Assembly (NCBI GenBank): GCA_029953675.1
Contig: JAMWBK010000004.1
Coordinates: 1,550,001 to 1,614,000, forward strand
Length of the DNA: 64,000 nt
Direction of reading: 5' to 3'
Source: Rhodosorus marinus
Taxonomy: Eukaryota > Rhodophyta > Stylonematophyceae > Stylonematales > Stylonemataceae
Numbering within the stretch: position 1 is the stretch's first letter; each line of letters opens with the position of its first letter. Below, in pieces: positions 55,964 through 64,000 of this stretch. The translations under genes and the position numbers were made by a program. The notes below the pieces were generated by a model. It made no database searches. It was not told where the DNA came from and was given only the letters and a program-made list of their open reading frames with translations.

Positions 55964-57814
55964 TTAGTTGATTCCATTTTCAGGATGAGATAGGCTTCTG
56001 TCCGAAAAAGGATTTTCTTCAGCGACGTGAGCTCCGTTCACTCTGAGCCTCAGGTCGTTGTGTCTCGGTGCGAGCTTTTCGTCTTCTGGGGTTTTCTCTC
56101 CGTGCTTCCGCATTAGCGAAATATCAAGATTGTCAACGGAGGCGGACTTGCTTTTGAGCGACATTCGCCGAACCAAGACCTGTCGATGGTACGGGGAAGA
56201 TCGTCAAGATTAGGCTCTATGCCACGAGCTCATAGAATTTTTGGCTACCTGCATACATCAGCCAGCGACTTCTGCCGCTGCTCCATGAACTTGGGACTGA
56301 TTCGATTTCGTTTCAGGAAACCGTCCCAGTTCACGTCGATTAGGTCGGCCTTCTCACATATCTTCTTCTTAACGCGAGCAGCGAATTGAGTAGACGTCTC
56401 CCCCGGCTGCAGCGATTCAGGCGGCAGGTAGTACACGTCAGCGACCACTGCCCAAGAGGTCATAAGGTCCAACAAGTGCCTCTGGAATGAGACTTGAAAG
56501 GAATTATAGTACGGATCCGAAAACTGCTTCTTGTACTTAATCGCAACCTGGCAGACCAGAAAAAGAAGATCTACATTAAGCGTGAATTTCATGAAGGAAA
56601 AAAGTCGAAAAAGCCTAGGACCTTACTGGGTAAACTTTGGCTCCCAGGTCGAAGCAACCCTTTTTGAACATGATGCAGTACTCGTTGTTGACACAGGTTC
56701 CTTCGGGAAACACGAGCATCGGTTCATTCTCCTCATTCTCAGTGTGAGCCTACAAAAACAAATGAGAGCATAGCAAGTTCAAATCCTGGTTTGCATCGTG
56801 ATACCGGAGGCACTCCCTTTGAAACTACCTTCAAAAGAGTATGCGCGACCATCCTATCTCGGCCCTCGGCACGATCAAACCACACATGGCTTTGAATGGT
56901 CAGCATCAGGTCTTGCAGAGCACCGGCGAGCCCAGAGCTCCTGCAAGGATGAAGAACGCGGCAACCGGTGAGACCGCTGGAAAAGTGCAAAGCTCTCTTG
57001 TCTTCTTTCTTACCTCTGTCCAATGAAGCTGAACGAGTAGTCCTTTAACATGACCATCGCGTCAATCAAACTCGTGTGGTTGCTCACGTAAATCTGGTTC
57101 GCTTCACGTTTAGGCCTTTTGCCATGGTAACGAATAATTCCACCAAAGCTGGCAACCCAGGCACTAGCATAGAAGCAGGCGGAGCGCTTGAGCAAGTACG
57201 CCTTCAATTTGCAGGGCGGTATCAGCAGACGAATCGAAAAGAAGATGAAGCAGAACGCCATGGTGCCCCACACGATGATCCCAATTCTCACTGGTAGGAG
57301 CACACAATAACGGACCCAGACGCCCACCGCCCAAAGTGGGAAAAACAAAGGAGGAATTCCAGCCGGACCGGCACTCCTCAACATGAAGTTCCACGGCTCC
57401 GGAGGAACGGAGGAGAAGGCCGCCGTCAGCGAGTCTCCTGCCAGAGCTTCGCCTGCGTCGCTAAAACACGACGCGACTTCCTCTATTGTGCAAAGCTTGG
57501 ATCCATGCGGACTCGTGGTAGCCCTCCGATCTACCAAGCTCTCCCACTCCTTGGGGCCGATCTCAAGCTCGGAGTTTATTCTGCGGATCCTTGTCACCTG
57601 ACAACAAAGGTAATGATGTTTTCATTGAGTCACAGATATCTGCAGTATTTGAGATATGCCTGGACTTGAGAACCCTCCATACCTCGCTTGAATTTAGCAG
57701 CGCATCGCCTCGAACGGGTTCAACAGCTTCCCTCCCATAGATGATCCGCCCACACAAGTTTAGGATGAACAAATAAGTTGTCCGAATTATGGACAAGTTT
57801 CTTATGGAAAGCAT
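55964..57814 (-). CDS. GPAT9: Glycerol-3-phosphate acyltransferase, GPAT9 type
   Basis: Minus-strand exons 57683-57814, 57014-57597, 56829-56940, 56627-56749, 56257-56547 and 55964-56179 join in phase into 485 residues. ER GPAT9/GPAT3/4 enzymes transfer an acyl group to sn-1 of glycerol 3-phosphate, the first step of glycerolipid synthesis. Hydrophobic segments around WAVGVWVRYCVLLPVRIGII and FCFIFFSIRLL should anchor the protein in the membrane. Catalytic motifs follow: VSNHTSLIDAMVM (HX4D), VWFDRAEGRDR, LVFPEGTCVNNEYCIMFKKG, and VAIKYKKQFSDPYYNS with LLDLMTSWAVVADVYYL. These match the GPAT9 group better than LPCAT or plastid ATS1. The first exon has a hydrophobic start (SIIRTTYLFILNLCG). 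The last exon is a charged tail with R-x-x-S sites. Confidence 0.92.
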
Positions 57815-58665
57815 GGCATAAGAAAGAGTAAGATAAACAACAAGGGGCAGGGCTCAAGCTTTCGCTTCAAAAGACATTGCCCAGATTGTACAAGTTACAC
57901 GAACTTCGCTCGCCGCGAAATCGCGCTCAGTAGTTCATCTCAATTTTCTCCCCGCGCTACGCAACCAACGAACTTGCGAAGCCAACCATCCGACCCAAAC
58001 TCCCAGCGCGCTGCTGTCCAACCCGCAAACCCCTAAACGTTCTTTTCCAAATCCTGTCACAACCCAATCAGGAACGAAGCGCCAGCTTCCCCTCTAGAAC
58101 CCAGCCAATCCCTCCCAAGCACAGACTCGACCCAGGCCCAACACTTCTCCGGACGCCTCCAAACTCCTCTTTCCGCAATTCAAAACCTCCAGTAACAACC
58201 ACCACCACACCCCCCCGGTCCAAAAAAAAAATCCTACTTTAACAACCAAAACAACACACACAAATACAAACCTCTTCTTCCCCAACCGTGGCTCCAAACC
58301 CACCTCACAAAAGCTAAAAAACCTCCCTTCCAATTCCCTCAACCAACCCCCCCTAAAAAACTATCCACAATCCCCCTCTCCATACAAATTTCCACACCGC
58401 CCTTTTCTTATTCGGTTAAAAAGACACACATACACAAACTACAACCTCTATTCCCTCTTACTCTTTCCTCTCCCACTCCTCCTCCTCCTCCTCCTCCTCC
58501 ATCCCCACCCTCCCACTCATTCTCTCTTCCCGATGTCCTTAAGTACAAACCCTCCTCATCTCCTAAATGTCCATCTCCTTCTCTCTCCCTCTTTCCCACC
58601 CCCCCCACAACCAAAACTCGACTTTGGGGCCTTTCTCTCTTCTTCATATTCTTCATTTTTAAACT
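57815..58665 (-). promoter_or_regulatory. C-rich region upstream of GPAT9
   Basis: About 800 bp with a C/A/T-rich, G-poor plus strand, i.e. a G/purine-rich leader for the minus-strand gene. It includes a CTC(CTC)n run near 58480-58500. AT-rich DNA begins beyond about 58790. Confidence 0.45.
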
Positions 58666-60599
58666 GAAAATCAAAAGAACTCGGTCGGTGCTGGTAAGAG
58701 AAGTCTAACCGACATCATCAACCCCGGGGTAGCGAGTCCCACCTCAAGCACTGATTGTATACCTCATCCGAAAAAAAGAATACTTCCGTGTAGAAAATCA
58801 ATTGAAAATAAAGGGCTTGCGTAATATATGTTTTTGATATATATTTTAGGTGTTATTTCTGCCAGATGAAAAAAGACGTCCGATATTGTCTGATAAAAGA
58901 TCGGATTAGAAAAATACGCTATAGTTGCTGGCTGGTAACGAGTCGATTGGAATGTAAAAATGTTGGCGGGGTGGAGACCAAGCGTGAACAGGCTCGACCT
59001 TTCGAAGATGATAAGAATTTAAGAGGTTTGATCCTCGTGAAAATTCGGGATCCCCGTGATTCTACAAGGAGGGGATGAACAGTTCTGACTGGCCCATCAT
59101 GTACCAGTTGGATCAATCACTGATATTGCTACTAGCGTAACCCTCTACTGGGCAGCTGCCTACTGCAGCGCCATCATTATCTAAGGGGACAGGTCCGGGT
59201 ATCACCGCGACGGGGGTCCCCAGACTAAAGCAACCCTAGCTAGTTCAATCACTGATACTTGTCCAATCTTTGGCGGAAACGAGGACGATCCATCCACGCC
59301 ACCTAAAACTCGCGTCGGGCCTAGGGGGGGGTATATAATGTAGCTCTCTGAAAACGCGAACGTAATTCAGTACAAAACAAGAATGTTGGTAAAAATATAC
59401 TAAAAACATGCTTTTGGGACGAGAGAAAGTTAGGATCGATCCAACGGGTTTTTTTGTTGTTTTCTGTATGTTTTGTGTAGAGAGACGCGCAGGCACTGAT
59501 TTGGCAACTTTTCAGAACGATGTGGGGGAGAGCCGATTAGAAGTAGAAGAAGGAATGGGACTGCGGCTGGTTTGGAGGGGGGCGGGCGGGTGGAAGCTTT
59601 GTTTGATTCACTTGTATTGCTTGGATCATAGGGATGTATTAAAGTCTGACCCTCGTATTGCTGAGTATTGTTCTACGTCGAGCTCTGATATGAGTGAAGC
59701 ACGAATAGAGACCTCGCTGATCAGGTCTTCCATACAATATCTCCCGGGCTGATTGCTGACTTCTCTTTTCTGAGTCTTTGGTTCAGAATCATTTGAACTA
59801 ATTGTCCGAAAACCCGCCGATCCGTACCAAGTCCTGACTGGTGCAGCATCATTCGGAGTAATCCGAAGATGGGGCGATCTGTTCTTCCGGGCTAGACCAC
59901 TGGTCTCAGGGGTTTAGGGGCAGCAGCATCCCCTTCAAACCCATAGCCTCTATAACTGCCTGAGCAATCCTTGAAAAACCTCCGTACGTATGAAGAACCT
60001 GTATCTCGCTCCCCCAGACTGTGTTTCGAATTTCTTAAAAGCAAGAGGCATGAGCAAACGTATACACATACACATCTACTTCGTCCGTATACTTCAATGA
60101 GTCTGGATCATAAGGTATGACTAAAATTGAAGAAACGGATTGGGAACACTTCAATCCCCTTTTTTGCAGCTCAGACGACTTCGGCTTCGCTCGGCCTTGT
60201 TTTCGTTTTTTTCTGGGTTGCAGGAGGAGCTACAAGGCTGAATTGTAAACAGGATCTATCGTACTATTTGTACTAATGAAACAGGAGTTTGTCGACTCCT
60301 GAACTTCAGTCCTTGGCAGCTCTTGGGTGGAAGCTTGGAACAGAGGATCAATTTGTGAAGATATCTACAGATTGCTTCAATATATGCTTACGCGTCCTTG
60401 AACATCACTGTAGACTTTTACGACGTGGATGTCGTGATCGTGCGAGGTCTGACTTGTTCGGCTCGTGGCTTTCTGGAATGGTTCTTTTCTCAGTGTTCAA
60501 GTTTTTGGAAGACAGTTGTTCTGTTTAGTGCGTGTCAGAAAAGCCTGCATAGGTGCATTTCCTGTGTTTCGTAGGTCTCAGAATGAAGTTGGTGCCGCT
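58666..60599. other. Intergenic, no supported gene
   Basis: Short frames only. A 114-codon plus frame (59408-59752) has a hydrophobic start and Leu-rich middle but no recognised domain. A small unknown gene there is possible. Confidence 0.35.
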
Positions 60600-61434
60600 C
60601 TATGCCTGGGCAACCAGAGTCTTCTGGTACGGCCCCCTCGCTTGATTTTTCGCCAAATACGCAGCCAGAGCAGGATGTGATTCTTCAAAGTTGGGAAAGC
60701 CTGGAAGCAATTTCCCAAGGGTGCTCAACAAGTACGTAACAGCTACGTCCGCGGCGCTGAACTTGTTAAATGTGCACATGAAATCTCTCGTTTTCAGGAC
60801 GTTTTCAATTATGTCCAGCGACTCATATCCTCGCTCCCTAGTTTTCTCATTAACTACCTACTCAGAGGAAAAGGTGTTAAGAGCCAGTTCTTTAGAACCG
60901 TCCTCATGCAAGGCCCGCATTTTGGTCAAAGTATGGATCACATACCGCAGGTCCGAAAGACGCATTCAACCATATTATCCATGACTCCATCTCTCTTCTC
61001 TGCTCCTCGCTCAGATCCAAACCGTCGAATCTCTTTGCCAAGTACCCTAGAATATTGGCGCTCTCGAAAATGACTGTCTCGTTCGTGTCATCCAGCTTCA
61101 TGCACGGCACTTTAAAGAACGGATGCGCATTCTTCGTAGGATCTCTGTGTTCATCCTGCCCCACGTCCAGCTTCACATAGTTGATCTCATCCTCAATATT
61201 CAGTTCGGCAATAAGCCAGTCCACCTGCGCAGAGCGCGACCTGTTCGTGGAAGCACGATAGTAACTTATCTGGTTACAACAAACGAGGTCCCGTCGAGTC
61301 CCAATAGCTCCTCTAACCAAACCAACATTCTGAAAGCCAATCATGTTTATCAGCACTACACAGACAATCGAGAAAAAAAGGAATCTCGCTAGTAGGATCA
61401 ACTTCGAGTCTCTGAACAGATTCCCAGCATTCAT
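60600..61434 (-). CDS. Glutathione S-transferase with N-terminal membrane anchor
   Basis: Minus-strand exons 60946-61434 and 60600-60857 join in phase at an 88-nt intron, giving 248 residues. The N-terminal thioredoxin-like half shows ISYYRASTNRSRSAQVDWL, where the Ser/Arg-rich loop holds the usual catalytic position, then FFKVPCMKLDD (cis-Pro) and VIFESANILGYLAKRF with the glutathione-binding Glu-Ser. The C-terminal helical half has KFSAADVAVTYLLSTL and HPALAAYLAKNQARGPYQ. Such enzymes conjugate glutathione to electrophiles or act as peroxidases. The extra N-terminus carries a strong hydrophobic helix (LILLARFLFFSIVCVVLINM), so the protein is probably membrane-anchored or secretory. A missed intron in this part is the alternative. 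ATG at 61434 is the first true ATG in frame. Confidence 0.85.
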
Positions 61435-61837
61435 CCCCCTCGCTGCGATCACGCTCTTAACTCAACTCGATGTCGTTCTGACATCCACAAGATCGACCTA
61501 TCAAGAAATAAATCCCTTTCAATATATGTTAGCAAATAATAAATATGCACGTGTCGTACAAAATTCCTTTCTGCTGGGCAATTGGATACCGTTTTTTAGG
61601 CTTTGTTTTATTCTTACTATTCAAATATTTTAGACAAATACAATTTATACATGTGTCTTTCTGGGCATCGGCGGTTTTGGTTGGATACCAGTGGTACGGT
61701 TGAGTGGGTGAGCGGGAGGGGCGAGCCTAGCAACTTGAGTACTATTTCGAGATCTGCCTGGTTTCCTGGTCTCTGACTAACCGGATGTAAGTTTCATTTC
61801 ACCAACGGAGCTGTTAATTTAGCGCGGAGACCCCCCC
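61435..61837. other. Short intergenic region between same-strand genes
   Basis: Holds the upstream region of the GST gene and the 3' flank of the Tic22-like gene. AT-rich at 61500-61640. No gene seen. Confidence 0.4.
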
Positions 61838-63602
61838 CTAGAGCTCAGGTGTTTGCTGGGTGATCGGAAGTGTTTCGGGAAGGTTCCTCTGGTGGATCGA
61901 TGTCATTTCATCAGGACCTAGGACCGGTATCGCAACCTTAAAGATGGACAGAAAGCTTTCCTCGCCTTTGGGGGTATTCGGGGGGGGGGAAAAAAGGTTC
62001 TTCACATGGTTGTAAAGTTTAATTGCATCCTTGGCTTGATCTTCCTCGTCCTTTTGTTTCAACTCTCTCCGCAATGTCCGCCGTTCACCCTCCCACTGAA
62101 AGCCCCGCTCTCAAAAGCATAAGTTGTTGGCAGACAGAACGCTGGTTCTCCTTGCGGGCACCACTTGTCGCGATATTGCCACTTCGGCTTTCATGAAAAA
62201 AGGTCTTAGTGCGTTTCTCCTCTAGACCCCAAAAAGATCATGTGGTTCGGTACGCCGAGCAACACCTGTTAGATAGGAGCTCCTTTCCGGATAGCGGGTC
62301 CTTGGTCCGCTCGATAGAGAAATCATTGCTTTGCCCCTGTACTGAAATAGCGTAATGCTGTTTTCTGCTTTTTCAGGCTACTCTGGCTGTGCGGTAGTCT
62401 GCATGCTTCGAACTTTCTCAATGCTCTTTCGAGACGGAAAGAAGCCAATGTTATCAAGCTAAGTTCGGACGCGAACGAACATGGAGACATAACTCAATAC
62501 AGTGAAACGAAATTCTCGAAAATTGGGACTGTGAATCTCACCGCTTTGTTCTCCATGCCTTCAAGAACTTTCACGAGGTCAACGACATGTACGGGAGGGG
62601 TTTTGGGCATGTCGGGTGTCTTTTCTCTCACGTTCTGCCAGGTCTTATCCAGATCTTCCTTAGAAAAATACAGTGGCACAACAAACTGCTTCCCAAGTCT
62701 GATTGTGAGTCCCTCAGCCAGGAAAACAGGGACCTGAGGTACTTGGTCCTTCGGGATGCCGTCCCGTTTCAATATTCTCTCAGCTTCTCGGACCTACAGG
62801 GATTGCAGAAGGAAAAGTTGCCGTTAAAAAAGCGTTGTCTGTCCAGATTTTTCGAACGCCTGTATGAAGCATCACAGAGGGCTAGGAGCATACCTCTCTA
62901 GTATCGGCATAGAATCTGAACACGACGAGAATCTCCCGGCCACGCTTGTTCATGATCCCTGACGGCAGAGCTTTGCCCTTCGCCTTTTTGTATGCCTCGT
63001 CCATGGTCAAGACATTGATTTCGGCGTTCTTCGTCATGTCTTGGCTCTTTTTCTTCAGTTTGTCCAGGACTTGCTCCGCGTCTTCGTAAGAGAAGAAAAA
63101 CACTGAGGCCTGCTCACCTTCCTGAACGTTGTCCACCTTTTGTATGTTTGTTTCCGAGAGACACGAATTAGCGAATAATCATTCGGCCCTTGTGGAGCTG
63201 GATGTTGGTCCAGGAGCGACTCACCTCTGCCAAAAACGGCCTTCCATCACGATCTGTAATTGCAAAAACCGGAACGTTCCTCAGCTTCTCCAATACGTTA
63301 TTTTTGGTCGGAAGAGAGACCCCGGTTTCCTTAATAACAAACTGAACCTCAGAGTCCGCTGGCAAAACTTGAGCCTTCACATCCTTCACCACCTCAGGCC
63401 TGAACACCATCCCAAGAGCGAAAGCTGCAGCCCCCAACGCCGCTCTCCGTATCGAAACCTTTCCTTCCCCACCCATTCCCATCTCCAACCGGCAAACAGA
63501 AGACGGCGATAGCGAGGACGAAGGGGACGGCAACCCATTCACGAATCGCCGATGCCTCTTCGCATTCAACTTCACAACACTACTCCCAACAAAACAACTC
63601 AT
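61838..63602 (-). CDS. TIC22: Tic22-like plastid protein-import component
   Basis: Minus-strand exons 63225-63602, 62894-63136, 62542-62793 and 61838-62095 give about 376 residues. Start ATG 63602 begins a Ser/Arg/Lys-rich transit peptide (MSCFVGSSVVKLNAKRHRR). A hydrophobic stretch AALGAAAFALGMVF suggests thylakoid- or intermembrane-type routing. The Tic22 fold has two similar halves: VLEKLRNVPVFAITDRDGRP with SVFFFSYEDAEQVLDKLK and NVLTMDEAYKKA, then QVPVFLAEGLTI with VVPLYFSKEDLDKTWQNV and VHVVDLVKVLEGM. The end SVFF-to-F/Y pattern is as in cyanobacterial and plastid Tic22, which chaperones proteins across the intermembrane space. The last intron would be 446 nt, unusually long here, so an extra exon may be missed. 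The C-terminal exon (FKVAIPVLGPDEMTSIH) is less certain. Confidence 0.8.
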
Positions 63603-64000
63603 GCTCTCTCGTTCAATAATCGAAACCAAAATCCAACCAAAAGTACAGATCAAAACCTCAAAAACAGGATCCTCTTCAACCACAAGAGCGCACCGCCCCC
63701 GCCCCCTCCCCCCCCCAAAAAAATGCAACCCCAAAAAACCTTGCCCCGTAGTACTTCCTTCACTTCTAAACCATCCCTTTCAATACCCTCTCATCACTCC
63801 TTCTCCTCACAGCAGCTGAATTGATACCCGATACCTTTTACCTGTTGTATATCACAACCTTCACTTAGAAAACCCAGAATCCAACAAAGCACTCTCCCAT
63901 AGTCGAGTTCCCCCTCTCAGTAGGCAAATCCAGATCGCCATCTTCTAAGATTTACACATCTCAACCTCCCCCCGGCAGGTACCTCTTTAACCCGCACAAC
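63603..64000 (-). promoter_or_regulatory. C-rich leader upstream of the Tic22-like gene
   Basis: C/T/A-rich, G-poor plus strand, including CCCCCCGCCCC-type runs near 63690-63715, so the Tic22 coding strand is G-rich upstream of its ATG. The window ends before any further gene. Confidence 0.45.

Noticed and set aside
55663-55977. Separate minus-strand gene next to GPAT9
   Set aside because: It overlaps the GPAT9 last exon in another frame and is low complexity; more likely 3' UTR.

Overview
This window reads as nuclear DNA of a photosynthetic eukaryote. Protein genes are split by short GT-AG introns (most 70-125 nt, a few apparently only 28-50 nt). Several products carry plastid-type leaders (Tic22-like protein, YacP-like NYN protein, PRPP synthase) and one looks mitochondrial (mS35-like). 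Together with the intron style and gene density, a unicellular red alga (rhodophyte) is my best guess. That is inference; the sequence excludes a prokaryote but does not prove the lineage.

Layout. 0-7 kb: a YacP-like NYN protein (+), a tRNA-Leu(CAA) (+), a perfect 30-bp hairpin, and an intronless PH-domain/CAMK-like kinase (-). 7-16 kb: gene-poor, with a non-LTR retrotransposon C-terminal relic, a diverged 200-bp tandem duplication and nested inverted repeats. 16-22 kb: a secreted 14-repeat glycoprotein candidate and a 12-exon gene that I read as a SYCP2/Red1/ASY3-type meiotic chromosome-axis protein. 24.7-29.5 kb: a LolD/MacB-like ABC ATPase (+), a fructosamine-3-kinase-type gene (-) and a secreted beta-propeller protein (-). 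33-44.4 kb: PRPP synthase (+), a class-3/DAG lipase (-), an unrecognised spliced gene (-), a xanthine phosphoribosyltransferase with a long unknown N-terminal part (+), and an mS35-like mitoribosomal protein (-). 44.4-45.8 kb: an array of degenerate palindromes. 47-52.5 kb: two small proteins and a cyclophilin. 53.9-64 kb: a CDK10/11-type kinase whose third intron holds a copied exon piece, GPAT9-type acyltransferase (-), a membrane-anchored GST (-) and a Tic22-like protein (-).

How genes relate: PRPP synthase and the PRPP-using purine PRTase lie about 5.7 kb apart, GPAT9 and the DAG-type lipase both concern glycerolipids, and Tic22 and YacP-like proteins concern the plastid. There are no operons. 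About half of the genes are preceded by a strand-asymmetric leader: G/purine-rich on the coding strand, often with an AT-rich block upstream. Exon coordinates were read by eye from frame continuity, splice dinucleotides and family similarity. They need transcript support.
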